Below, in pieces: positions 15,452 to 26,722 of a stretch of 32,385 bases of DNA. The stretch is from NCBI RefSeq assembly GCF_003634095.1, contig NZ_RBIR01000015.1:1-32385 (forward strand), given 5' to 3'. The first letter of the stretch is position 1; each line of letters starts with the position of its first letter. The DNA comes from Arthrobacter oryzae (GTDB taxonomy: Bacteria; Actinomycetota; Actinomycetes; Actinomycetales; Micrococcaceae). The notes below the pieces were generated by a model. That model was not told where the DNA came from. It saw nothing but the letters and a program-made list of their open reading frames with translations, and made no database searches. The translations under genes were made by a program, and so were the position numbers.

Positions 15452-15739
15452 ATGAGCAAAGCCACTGTTTCCGCATCCACGTCCGCTGCGCCGAAGGGCG
15501 TCTACGACGACGTCGATCACGGCGAAGCGCCGGGTCACGGCAACAGCCCGGCGGCCTGGACCTGCGTTATTGTGATGCTGATCGGCGCCCTCATTGCGTC
15601 CATCGCCTTTGTCATCGCCAACACGCCCATCTTCATCGCGGGCGCGGTGGTCATGGTGATCGGCCTGCTCGCCGGCTGGGCCATGCGCAAGGCCGGCTAC
15701 GGCGTCGGCGGCAGCAAGCTGAAGAACTCCGGCCACTGA
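15452..15739 (+). CDS. HGxxPAAW family small membrane protein
   Basis: The 95-aa product has the signature HGNSPAAW (29-36) followed by two predicted membrane helices (about 37-57 and 62-79) and a basic Gly/Lys-rich end. GAGGAGATTTCA gives a strong ribosome-binding site. The family is found in the trp clusters of actinobacteria and its function is unknown. trpC starts 2 bp after the stop, so expression is shared. Confidence 0.88.
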   Translation: MSKATVSASTSAAPKGVYDDVDHGEAPGHGNSPAAWTCVIVMLIGALIASIAFVIANTPIFIAGAVVMVIGLLAGWAMRKAGYGVGGSKLKNSGH

Positions 15740-15741
15740 GC

Positions 15742-16560
15742 GTGAGCGTTCTCGACGACATCAATGCCGGTGTCCGGGAGGATATGCAGGCGCGCCAGCG
15801 TCTGGTCACGCTCGAGGAATTGAAGGAGCGCGCCGCCGCCGCGGCACCTGCCCGTGACGCCTGGGCCGCGCTGGGCGGGAACTCGGACCCGAGGGACCAG
15901 CTCCGGGTGATTGCCGAGGTCAAGCGCCGGAGCCCCTCCAAGGGCCCGCTCGCGGACATCGCCGATCCTGCGTCCCTCGCCGCACAGTACGCCGACGGCG
16001 GGGCCGCCGTGATCAGCGTCCTGACCGAGGAACGCCGCTTCGGCGGGTCCCTGGCCGATCTCGACGCCGTCCGGGCCGCCGCGGATATTCCGCTGCTGCG
16101 CAAGGACTTCATGATCGACGAGTACCAGATCTGGGAAGCCCGGGCCCACGGAGCCGACCTGATCCTGCTGATCGTGGCCTCGCTCTCCGACGCCCAGCTG
16201 CGCGAGTTCACGGCCCTCAGCCGCGAGCTCGGCATGAACGTGCTGGTGGAGACCCACACGGTCGAGGAAATCGAGCGCGCCGTGGCCGCCGAGGCCCGGA
16301 TCATCGGGGTCAATGTACGCAACCTCAAGACGCTCGACGTCGACCGTTCCGTCTTCGCGGAACTGGCCGGCGTCATCCCGGCGGGCACCCTCGTGGTCGC
16401 CGAGTCCGGGGTGCGCGACGTCGAGGACGTCCGGCACTTTGCGTCCCATGGCGCCAACGCGGTTCTGGTCGGCGAGGCGTTGGTCAGTGACGCGACGCCC
16501 CGCGAACGGATCGCGGAATTCATGGCCGCCGGCGCCAAGGCAATCGCCGCCCGCGCCTGA
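15742..16560 (+). CDS. trpC: Indole-3-glycerol phosphate synthase
   Basis: TrpC closes the pyrrole ring to give indole-3-glycerol phosphate, the substrate of TrpA. The 272-aa TIM barrel contains IAEVKRRSPSKG (57-68) with active-site Glu59 and Lys61, LLRKDFMID (118-126) with Lys121, Glu170 in VLVET, GVNVRNLKTL (189-198) and AESGV (220-224). The start is GTG without a clear ribosome-binding site, 2 bp after the preceding stop, so coupling is likely. It is monofunctional; no TrpF domain is fused. Confidence 0.96.
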   Translation: MSVLDDINAGVREDMQARQRLVTLEELKERAAAAAPARDAWAALGGNSDPRDQLRVIAEVKRRSPSKGPLADIADPASLAAQYADGGAAVISVLTEERRFGGSLADLDAVRAAADIPLLRKDFMIDEYQIWEARAHGADLILLIVASLSDAQLREFTALSRELGMNVLVETHTVEEIERAVAAEARIIGVNVRNLKTLDVDRSVFAELAGVIPAGTLVVAESGVRDVEDVRHFASHGANAVLVGEALVSDATPRERIAEFMAAGAKAIAARA

Positions 16561-16629
16561 GCCGGCCGGTCCTGGCGTTCCGCCCGGGCCACGAGCGGTA
16601 CCGGGCCCGCAGTTGCCCGGCCAATGAGC

Positions 16630-16648
16630 GGATCTCATCTGCAGATCC
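16630..16648. repeat. Small inverted repeat upstream of trpB
   Basis: GGATCT (16630-16635) and AGATCC (16643-16648) flank 7 nt in the 110-bp trpC-trpB gap, the largest gap within the trpC-trpA part. It may be an operator or part of a leader hairpin. No good promoter box was identified beside it. Confidence 0.3.
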
Positions 16649-16670
16649 CCAAAGCTAGCAGTGGAACAGG

Positions 16671-18053
16671 ATGGTGAGACTGATGGTCAATGCGCCAGCA
16701 GCCGGCTCTGACGAAAGTGCCGTGGACGCGTTCCTGCAGGGCGACCGCCCGCAGGAGCACCTGACACAGGGCGAACCGTCCCTGCGGCACGCCCCGGGAC
16801 CCTATTTCGGTAACTACGGCGGCCGGTGGATGCCCGAGTCCCTCATCGCGGCCCTGGACGAGCTCGAGGACACCTTCGAGAAGGCCAAGGCCGATCCGGA
16901 GTTCACCGCCCAGATCGCCGACCTGAACAAGAACTACTCCGGCCGGCCCTCGCTGCTGACCGAGGCCAAGCGCTTCGCCGAGCACGCGGGCGGCGTGCGG
17001 GTCTTCCTCAAACGCGAAGACCTCAACCACACCGGTTCACACAAGATCAACAACGTCCTGGGCCAGGCGCTGCTCGCCAAACGGATGGGCAAAACCCGCG
17101 TCATCGCTGAAACGGGCGCGGGCCAGCACGGCGTTGCCAGCGCGACGGCGGCTGCCCTGCTCGGGCTGGAGTGCGTGGTCTACATGGGCGCCGAGGACTG
17201 CCGCCGGCAGTCCCTCAATGTTGCCCGGATGGAACTCCTCGGCGCCACGGTCATCCCGGTGACCAGCGGATCCCAGACGCTCAAGGACGCCATCAACGAG
17301 GCCCTGCGCGACTGGGTGGCGAACGTGGGCAACACCCACTACCTGCTGGGCACCGCCGCCGGCGCGCACCCGTTCCCGGCCATGGTCCGGTACTTCCACG
17401 AAGTGATCGGCGAGGAAGCCCGGGCCCAGATCCTGGACCAGACGGGCCGGCTCCCGGATGCCGTGTGTGCCTGCATCGGCGGCGGCTCCAACGCGATCGG
17501 CATCTTCCACGGCTTCCTCGATGACCCCTCGGTCAAGATCTACGGCTTCGAGGCCGGCGGCGAGGGCGTAGAAACCGGACGCCACGCCGCCACCATCACC
17601 CTCGGCAAGCCCGGTGTGCTGCACGGCGCGCGTTCCTACCTCATGCAGGATGACGACGGCCAGACCATCGAGTCACACTCCATCTCCGCCGGCCTGGACT
17701 ACCCCGGCGTCGGTCCGGAGCACTCCTACCTCGCCGACATCGGCCGGGTCAGCTACGAGCCCATCACGGACAGCGAAGCGATGGAGGCCTTCCGCCTCCT
17801 CTGCCGCACCGAGGGCATCATCCCCGCCATTGAATCCGCCCACGCCCTCGCCGGCGCCATGAAAGTCGGCCAGCGGCTCGCGGCCGAGGTTGCCGCAGCC
17901 GGCGGGGCCGCAGGCGAAATTTCAGAGAAGATCGTGCTCGTGAACCTTTCCGGCCGCGGCGACAAGGACGTGGCAACCGCCGCTGAATGGTTCGACCTGC
18001 TGGACAAGGATTCGCCCGAAGCCGAAATCGCCAAGGAGGGGGAACAGCTGTGA
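16671..18053 (+). CDS. trpB: Tryptophan synthase beta chain
   Basis: TrpB joins indole, channelled from TrpA, to serine using PLP. From the ATG at 16671 it has 460 aa; the ATG at 16683 is an alternative, as the first 40 residues are variable. Conserved parts are GPYFGNYGGRWMPE (43-56), HTGSHKINN (120-128) with PLP lysine Lys125, ETGAGQHGVA, the phosphate loop GGGSNAIG and the C-terminal NLSGRGDKD. This is the TrpA-dependent TrpB1 type. The stop overlaps the trpA start (GTGA). Confidence 0.97.
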   Translation: MVRLMVNAPAAGSDESAVDAFLQGDRPQEHLTQGEPSLRHAPGPYFGNYGGRWMPESLIAALDELEDTFEKAKADPEFTAQIADLNKNYSGRPSLLTEAKRFAEHAGGVRVFLKREDLNHTGSHKINNVLGQALLAKRMGKTRVIAETGAGQHGVASATAAALLGLECVVYMGAEDCRRQSLNVARMELLGATVIPVTSGSQTLKDAINEALRDWVANVGNTHYLLGTAAGAHPFPAMVRYFHEVIGEEARAQILDQTGRLPDAVCACIGGGSNAIGIFHGFLDDPSVKIYGFEAGGEGVETGRHAATITLGKPGVLHGARSYLMQDDDGQTIESHSISAGLDYPGVGPEHSYLADIGRVSYEPITDSEAMEAFRLLCRTEGIIPAIESAHALAGAMKVGQRLAAEVAAAGGAAGEISEKIVLVNLSGRGDKDVATAAEWFDLLDKDSPEAEIAKEGEQL

Positions 18054-18910
18054 GCACCACCCACGACGGCGCGCAGGACACCACCAAGCCTGCCGCCCAG
18101 CTCAACGACGCCCAGCACGCCAGCAAGTCGGCCGCGGCCATTGACCGTGCCCGCGCGCAGGGCCGGGCCGCCCTGATCGGGTACCTGCCCGCCGGCTACC
18201 CGAGCGTCGAAGCCACCATCGCCGCGGGCATCGCCCTGGCCGAGAACGGCGCGGACCTTATCGAAATCGGCATCCCGTACTCCGATCCGGTCATGGACGG
18301 CCAGGTCATCCAGGCGGCCACCACCGAGGCCCTCGCGAACGGCTTCCACGTCCGGCAGGTCTTCGACGTCGTCCGCGGCATCACGAGCAAGACCGACGCG
18401 GCCGTCCTGGTCATGACGTACTGGAACCCGGTGGTCCGGATGGGCGTGGACGAGTTCTCCCGCCGCCTGGCCGAGGCCGGGGGAGCCGGGCTGATCACGC
18501 CCGACCTCATCCCCGACGAGGCAGCCGAATGGATGGCTGCCTCGGACCGGTACGGCCTGGACCGGGTGTTCCTCGTGGCCCCGTCATCCTCTCCGGAACG
18601 CATGAAGCGCACCGTCGAGGCGAGCCGCGGATTCGTGTACGCCGTCTCCATCATGGGTGTCACCGGTGCCCGGACCTCGGTCAGTTCCGCGGCCAAGGAT
18701 GTCGTCGCCGCCGCGCACGCCGCAGGCGCCGAGCGTGTCTGCGTGGGGCTGGGTGTCTCCAACGCGGGCCACGTCCGTGAGATCGCCGAGTATGCCGACG
18801 GCGTGATTGTTGGCACGGCCCTGGTCGCGGCCATCCGGGACGGCGGCGTGGATGCGGTAGCCTCCTTGACGAAAGACCTCAGCACCGGCCTTACCAGGGA
18901 AGAAGCGTAA
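18050..18910 (+). CDS. trpA: Tryptophan synthase alpha chain
   Basis: TrpA cleaves indole-3-glycerol phosphate to indole and glyceraldehyde 3-phosphate. The GTG at 18050 overlaps the trpB stop and has AAGGAGG 10 nt upstream, which outweighs earlier in-frame codons inside trpB. The 286-aa product has a 25-residue variable N-terminus, then IGYLPAGYP, LIEIGIPYSDPVMDGQVIQ with predicted catalytic Glu72 and Asp83, and GVTGAR. lgt begins 3 bp after the stop. Confidence 0.97.
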   Translation: MSTTHDGAQDTTKPAAQLNDAQHASKSAAAIDRARAQGRAALIGYLPAGYPSVEATIAAGIALAENGADLIEIGIPYSDPVMDGQVIQAATTEALANGFHVRQVFDVVRGITSKTDAAVLVMTYWNPVVRMGVDEFSRRLAEAGGAGLITPDLIPDEAAEWMAASDRYGLDRVFLVAPSSSPERMKRTVEASRGFVYAVSIMGVTGARTSVSSAAKDVVAAAHAAGAERVCVGLGVSNAGHVREIAEYADGVIVGTALVAAIRDGGVDAVASLTKDLSTGLTREEA

Positions 18911-18913
18911 GCA

Positions 18914-20305
18914 ATGCAGTCAGTCCTCCACGCGGCGGCGATGTTTCCCGCGAGTATTCCGAGCCCCAGCTGGTCCGGATTCGATATCCCGCTGCCGTGG
19001 GGGTCACTGCGCATCCATGCCTACGCCCTGTGCATTCTCGCCGGCATCGTTGCCGGACTCTGGCTCACGTCCGTCCGTTGGGCGCGCCGCGGCGCCCCCG
19101 AGGGCAGCGTCTGGGACATCGCCATCTGGGCGATCCCGTTCGGCATCATCGGCGGACGGCTCTACCATGTGTTCTCCTCGCCTGATGCCTACTTCGGTCC
19201 CGGGTTTAACGGCACCGGCGACCTGTCCCTGATTCCACAGATCCAGCGCGGCGGCCTGGGCATCTGGGGCGCCGTCGTCCTGGGCGCCGTGGGCGCCTGG
19301 ATCGGGTGCCGGCGGGCCGGGGTGAAGCTGAGTGCCTTCATGGACGCGGCCGCGCCCGGGCTGCTGCTGGCCCAGGCGATTGGCCGGTGGGGCAACTACT
19401 TCAACCAGGAACTCTTCGGCGGACCCACCACGCTCCCGTGGGGCCTGCAGATCGACCCCAACAGTCCGAATTTCCCCGCCGGCATGGCTCCCGGGACGCT
19501 CTTCCATCCGACATTCCTCTACGAGTCCCTGTGGAATATCGCAGGCGTTCTGATCCTGCTGGCCCTGGACCGAAAGTTCAGTTTCCGCCGCGGCCGCCTC
19601 TTCTGCCTCTACGCCATGTACTACACCCTGGGACGGGTCTGGATCGAGGCCATGCGGATCGACGACGCCGAACAGATCAGCCTCTTCGGGATCACCACCC
19701 GGCTCAATGTCTGGACCAGCATCTTTGTCTTCGCAGGAGCCCTGATCGCGTTCATCCTGCTCGGACTGCGCAAGCCCTCGGAGCCCGACACCCCGTTCCT
19801 GCCGGGGCGTGAACCCGCCGCGGCAGTTAGCGCCGACGAAGTCGACGCCGACGCCGATCGCACCGAAGGCGACGACGCCGACGTCGAACGCACCGAAGAC
19901 GCCGACGGCACCGAAGACGCCTACGCCGTCGAACACCCCGCCGGCGGTGACCGCAGCGGAGACCGCGGCGCTGACGCAGGCGCCGCCGACCAGGACGTGC
20001 TCGCCAACGCTGAACCGGGCGCTGCAGCAGGAGCCGCCGCCGGCGGCACGGGGCGTCGTGCTGCCGTCCCCGCAGACGCGACAACGGTCCGTCATGCGGA
20101 CGCAGCTGTCTCAGATAGTGAATCCCGTGCTAATCTCCGGAATAACCACAGCGGGCCAGTTCCCGCATCAGCGTCCGCAGCAGCGGATGCGGGTGCGGCC
20201 GCGGACTCCACCGGCGGCACCATGCCCGCCGCCGGAGCCCGGGCAGCCGGAGTATCCGGCCGCCAGGCAACTGGAACCGCTCCGGATGCTGAGGGCACCA
20301 AGTAG
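18914..20305 (+). CDS. lgt: Prolipoprotein diacylglyceryl transferase with long acidic tail
   Basis: Lgt transfers diacylglycerol to the lipobox cysteine of prelipoproteins in the membrane. The first 285 residues hold the whole multi-helix enzyme, with RIHAYALCILAG (33-44), the Lgt signature GRWGNYFNQELFGGPT (157-172), HPTFLYESLWN (198-208) and GRVWIEAMRID (240-250). Residues about 290-463 form a low-complexity Ala/Asp/Glu/Gly tail with imperfect repeats such as DADVERTEDADGTED; by Lgt topology it should be cytoplasmic. Part of the tail (20100-20160) has visibly lower GC. The start lies 3 bp after trpA, as is usual in actinobacteria. Confidence 0.93.
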   Translation: MQSVLHAAAMFPASIPSPSWSGFDIPLPWGSLRIHAYALCILAGIVAGLWLTSVRWARRGAPEGSVWDIAIWAIPFGIIGGRLYHVFSSPDAYFGPGFNGTGDLSLIPQIQRGGLGIWGAVVLGAVGAWIGCRRAGVKLSAFMDAAAPGLLLAQAIGRWGNYFNQELFGGPTTLPWGLQIDPNSPNFPAGMAPGTLFHPTFLYESLWNIAGVLILLALDRKFSFRRGRLFCLYAMYYTLGRVWIEAMRIDDAEQISLFGITTRLNVWTSIFVFAGALIAFILLGLRKPSEPDTPFLPGREPAAAVSADEVDADADRTEGDDADVERTEDADGTEDAYAVEHPAGGDRSGDRGADAGAADQDVLANAEPGAAAGAAAGGTGRRAAVPADATTVRHADAAVSDSESRANLRNNHSGPVPASASAAADAGAAADSTGGTMPAAGARAAGVSGRQATGTAPDAEGTK

Positions 20306-20337
20306 CTCGGCACCGGCAACCCGGGTTGCGGAGCTAC
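20302..20337 (+). terminator. Nested hairpin at the end of lgt
   Basis: GTAGCTC (20302-20308, overlapping the TAG stop) pairs with GAGCTAC (20331-20337), and inside lies a perfect 14-bp palindrome (20316-20329, core AACCCGGGTT). No U-run follows. It probably ends or attenuates the trp-lgt transcript before the gltB promoter. Confidence 0.55.
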
Positions 20338-20438
20338 AGCTCGCAGGGCCCGAGCCCACAGCGTCGTGGCAAGAGGGATTGTGGCGGACAGCAGATAGGC
20401 GCCGTCCACGCAAGCCCGGGCCAGCACCTGCGTAACTG

Positions 20439-20468
20439 TTAGTACAGGAGGCCGGGCTGGCCTACAAT
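20439..20468 (+). promoter_or_regulatory. Candidate promoter of gltBD
   Basis: TTAGTA (20439-20444) and TACAAT (20463-20468) are separated by 18 bp. The -10 is one of the best in the window. The start would lie near 20475, leaving a leader of about 95 nt with a strong ribosome-binding site. The rest of the 264-bp lgt-gltB gap shows no gene I can support. Confidence 0.55.
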
Positions 20469-20569
20469 TCCAGTTAGAAAAACACTCTGTTGCGCCCGTC
20501 ACACCGGCCTGCTGAGTGGGGCCAATGTTGTCCCTCCCATACGCACGATCAGGAGGAAGGACGTCTCCA

Positions 20570-23500
20570 ATGACCCAAACTCTTCACAGCCCCAGCTGGT
20601 CCGATCCGGACCAGCCGTCGGCCGCCATGTCACCCTTCGCACGCTTCGCGTCGATCCCGGCCGCTGCCGGGCTCTACAACCCGGAGAACGAGAAGGACGC
20701 CTGCGGGCTGGCCATCATCGCCACGCTGCGCGGCGAGCCGGGCTACGACATCGTCGACGCGGCCCTGACCGCCCTGCGCAACCTCGAACACCGCGGCGCC
20801 GTGGGCGCGGATGAGGGAACCGGCGACGGCGCCGGCCTCCTCATGCAGGTCCCCGACGAATTCTTCCGTGCAGTCACCGACTTCGAGCTTCCGGCCCCCG
20901 GCCAGTACGTGGTGGGAACGGCTTTCCTGCCGGCCGAGCAGCGCGAATCCGACGCCGCCCGGCTCGGAATCGAAGGCCTTGCCGCGGACGAGGGCCTGAC
21001 GGTCCTGGGTTGGCGCGAGGTCCCGATTGTGGCGGACCTGGTCGGGGCCATGGCCCGGGCCTGCATGCCGCACTTCTCGCAGCCGTTCTTCGCCTCCAGC
21101 ACCGGAGAAACCCTCGAACGCAACGAACTCGATTCCCGCGCCTGGCGGATCCGCAAACGCGCCCAGAACAAGTTCGGCGTGTACTTCCCGTCGCTGTCCT
21201 GCCGCACCATCGTCTACAAGGGCATGCTCACCACCGCCCAGCTCGAGCCTTTCTACCCGGACCTTTCAGACAAGCGCTTCAAGACCAAGCTCGCGATCGT
21301 CCACTCGCGCTTCTCCACCAATACTTTCCCGTCCTGGCCCCTGGCCCAGCCCTTCCGCACGATCGCGCACAACGGCGAGATCAACACCGTCAAGGGCAAC
21401 CGCAACTGGATGCGGGCACGGCAGTCCCAGCTGGCCAGCTCGCTGCTGGGGAACTCCCCGGAAGAGCTGTTCCCGATCTGCACCCCCGGCGCCTCGGACT
21501 CCGCTTCGTTTGACGAGGTTGCGGAGCTGCTGTGGCTTTCCGGCCGGCCCATCACGCACTCGATCATGATGATGATTCCGGAGGCGTGGGAAAACCACGC
21601 CACCATGGACCCGGCCCGCCGCGCCTTCTACGAGTACCACTCCATGCTCATGGAGCCCTGGGACGGCCCCGCGGCCGTCTCCTTCACGGACGGCAACCTG
21701 GTCGGCGCCACCCTGGACCGCAACGGACTGCGCCCGGGCCGCTACTGGATCACGGAGGACGGGCTCATCGTCTTCGCCTCCGAGGTCGGCGTGATCGACG
21801 TCGAAGCTTCCAAGGTGGTCAAGAAGGGCCGCGTATCGCCGGGCAAGATGTTCCTGGTGGACACCGAGGCCGGCCGCATCATCGACGACGCCGAGGTCAA
21901 GGCCGAGGTTGCCGCCGCGAACCCGTGGGCCGAATGGCTCAAGGACAACCTGATCGACCTCAAGGACCTCCCCGAGCGCGAGCACGTGGTCCACACCGCG
22001 GCGTCCGTCAACATCCGGCAGCGGACCTTCGGCTACACCACCGAGGAACTGAGGATCCTGCTGGGCCCGATGGCGCGCACCGGCGCCGAACCGCTCGGTG
22101 CCATGGGCTCCGATACCCCCGTGGCCGTGCTCTCCAAACGCCCGCGGTTGCTGTTCGATTACTTCGTCCAGTCCTTCGCGCAGGTCACCAACCCGCCGCT
22201 GGATGCCATCCGCGAAGAGCTCGTCACGTCCCTGACCTGCGCGATCGGCCCGAACGGGAATCTGCTGGACACCAAGCGGGTCCGGCAACCGCAGATCGCC
22301 CTGCCGTTCCCGGTGATCAACAATGACCAGCTGGCCAAGATCGCGAACATCGAAAGCGCCGACGGCGATCGGGTCGCCATGAAGGTCCGCGGTCTCTACC
22401 GCCCCGAAGGCGGCGAGAACGCCCTCCGCGCCCGGCTCACCGAAATCTGCGAGCAGGTCTCCGGTGCCATCAACCGCGGCGTCCAGTATGTGGTGCTCTC
22501 GGACCGTGACTCGAACGCCCAGTGGGCACCGATCCCGTCCCTGCTGCTCGTCAGCGCCGTGCACCACCACCTGCTGCGCAGCGCCAACCGCACCAAGACC
22601 GCCCTCGTGGTGGAGGCCGGCGACGTTCGCGAGACGCACCACGTCGCCGTGCTGATCGGTTACGGCGCCTCCGCCGTGAACCCGTACCTGGCCATGGAAT
22701 CCGTGGAACAGCTCATCGCCTCCGGCGACGTCGTGGGGGTCACCCCGCAGGACGGCGTCTACAACCTGATCAAGGGCCTCGGCAAGGGTGTCCTGAAGAT
22801 CATGTCCAAGATGGGCATCTCCACGGTGGCGTCCTACACCGGCGCCCAGACGTTCGAGGCGCTCGGCCTGGGCCAGGACCTGGTGGACGAGTACTTCTCC
22901 GGCACCCATTCCCAGCTCGGCGGCGTCGGCCTCGAAGTCATTGCCGCCGAAGTCCTGGCCCGCCACCGCATGGCCTACCCCGAAAACGGGATCGAGCTGC
23001 CGCACCAGCCGCTGCTCGGTGGCGGCGAGTACCAGTGGCGCCGTGACGGCGAACCCCACCTGTTCAACCCGGAGACCGTCTTCCGGCTGCAGCATGCCAC
23101 GCGTGAACGTCGCTACGACATCTTCAAGGCCTACACCCGCGGCGTTGATGACCAGTCCGAGAACCTCATGACCCTGCGCGGGCTGCTGAAGTTCAAGGCC
23201 GGGCTGCGTCCCGCGGTGCCGCTCGAGGAAGTGGAGCCCGTCTCCAGCATCGTCAAGCGCTTCTCCACCGGCGCCATGAGCTACGGCTCCATCTCGCAGG
23301 AAGCCCACGAGACCCTCGCGATCGCCATGAACCGGCTGGGCGGCAAGTCCAACACCGGTGAAGGCGGCGAGGACGTGGACCGCCTGCTCGATCCCACCCG
23401 TCGTTCCGCGGTCAAGCAGATCGCCTCCGGCCGCTTCGGCGTCACCAGCCTGTACTTGTCCAACGCGGACGACATCCAGATCAAGATGGCGCAGGGTGCC

Positions 23501-25178
23501 AAGCCCGGCGAAGGCGGCCAGTTGATGGCGCAGAAGGTCTACCCCTGGGTAGCCCGCACGCGGCACTCGACGCCCGGCGTCGGCCTGATTTCGCCGCCGC
23601 CGCACCACGACATCTACTCCATCGAGGACCTCGCGCAGCTGATCTATGACGCCAAGCGCGCCAACCCCTCGGCCCGCGTGCACGTCAAGCTCGTCTCCGA
23701 GGTCGGGATCGGCACCGTGGCGGCCGGCGTCACCAAGGCGAAGGCCGACGTCGTCCTGGTTTCCGGGCACGACGGCGGTACCGGCGCCTCGCCGCTGAAC
23801 TCGCTCAAGCACGCTGGCGTCCCGTGGGAGCTCGGCCTCGCCGAGACGCAGCAGACTCTCATGCTCAACGGCCTGCGCGACCGTGTGGTGGTGCAGGTGG
23901 ACGGTCAGCTCAAGACCGGCCGCGACGTCGTGATCGCTGCCCTGCTGGGCGGCGAAGAGTTCGGTTTCGCCACCGCCCCGCTGGTGGTCTCGGGCTGCAT
24001 CATGATGCGCGTCTGCCACCTGGACACCTGCCCGGTGGGCGTCGCCACGCAGAACCCCGAGCTGCGCTCCAGGTTCACCGGCAAGCCCGAATTCGTGGTG
24101 AACTTCTTCGAGTTCCTCGCCGAGGAGGTCCGCGAAATCCTCGCGGAACTGGGCTTCCGCAGCATCGAGGAAGCGATCGGCCACGCCGAGATGCTCGATT
24201 CCCGTGAGGCGATCAGTCACTGGAAGGCCGAGGGGCTGGACCTGGATCCGATCCTCCACGGCCTCGAGTTCGACGACGACGCGCCGCTGCGCAACCTGAC
24301 CGGCCAGAACCACGAGCTGGACAAGCACTTCGACCAGCGCCTGATTGCCATGGCGGCGGAGGCCCTCAGCGACCGCACGCCGGTGAAGATCTCGGTGAAC
24401 GTCATCAACACGGACCGCTCCGTCGGCACCATGCTGGGCCACGTCGTCACGAAGACCTTCAGCACCGACGTGCTGGCCACGGACACCATCGACATCACGC
24501 TCAGTGGCACCGCCGGCCAGTCGCTTGGAGCATTCCTGCCGGCCGGCATCACGCTGCGGTTGTTCGGCGACTCCAACGACTACGTCGGCAAGGGTCTGTC
24601 CGGCGGGCGCATCATCGTCCGGCCGGACCGCACCAACGTGTTCCGGGCAGAGCGCAACGTGATCGCCGGCAACGTGATCGGCTACGGCGCCACGAGCGGC
24701 GAGATGTTCCTGCGCGGCCAGGTCGGAGAACGCTTCCTGGTGCGCAACTCAGGCGCCACCGCGGTGGCCGAAGGCATCGGCGACCACGGCTGTGAATACA
24801 TGACCGGCGGCCAGACGCTCATCATCGGGCGCACCGGCCGCAACTTCGGCGCCGGAATGTCCGGAGGTACGGCCTACGTGCTGGACCTGCAGACCGAACG
24901 CGTCAACAAGCAGGCCCTCGAATCCGGCGAGCTGCAGCTGCGCGAGCTCGACGCCGAGGACCGCGAAATCGTCCACGGGCTGCTGCTCAAGCACTCCGAG
25001 GAAACCGAGTCGCTCCTCGCGGCCCGGCTCCTGGAGAACTTCGATGACACCGCAGCCCGCATAACCAAGGTGCTGCCGCGCGACTACGCGGCCGTTCTGC
25101 AAACCCGTCTCGACGCCATCGAAGAGGGCCTGGACCCCGACGGCGAAGAAGTTTGGTCTCGAATCCTGGAGGTGACCG

Positions 25179-25186
<8 letters not shown>
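20570..25186 (+). CDS. gltB: Glutamate synthase (NADPH) large subunit
   Basis: GltB hydrolyses glutamine in its N-terminal class II amidotransferase domain and channels ammonia to 2-oxoglutarate at the FMN site. I chose the ATG at 20570, preceded by AGGAGGAAGG; the frame is open 18 codons upstream without support. The 1538-aa length is normal. Cys45 in NEKDACGLAII should become the N-terminal nucleophile after removal of a 44-residue propeptide. The FMN domain contains KPGEGGQLM and GHDGGTGASP. The 3Fe-4S cluster motif CIMMRVCHLDTC gives Cys1143, Cys1149 and Cys1154. The C-terminal beta-helix domain (GXGXG type) follows. It overlaps gltD by 8 bp. Confidence 0.97.
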
Positions 25187-26636
<1,450 letters not shown>

Positions 26637-26710
26637 TCCTGCCGGTCACTGGTTTCTTCAGGTCATCAGGGATTCACACTCGCTTCAACTTAATCCATGC
26701 AACAGACCAC

Positions 26711-26716
26711 TAGGGT
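26711..26716 (+). promoter_or_regulatory. -10 box of pyk (leaderless)
   Basis: TAGGGT is followed by 6 nt and the pyk ATG. The gap contains only AGG, so leaderless initiation is likely. The -35 region, around ACTTAA at 26688-26693, is a weak match. Confidence 0.55.
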
Positions 26717-26722
26717 AGGTAT

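Noticed and set aside
20092..20502. 136-codon minus-strand frame over the lgt tail and the gltB promoter
   Set aside because: It has no recognised domain and overlaps the lgt frame and the promoter; the codon pattern does not support it.
21266..24442. 1058-codon minus-strand open frame
   Set aside because: It is antisense to gltB, whose motifs are continuous; the product is a compositional shadow.
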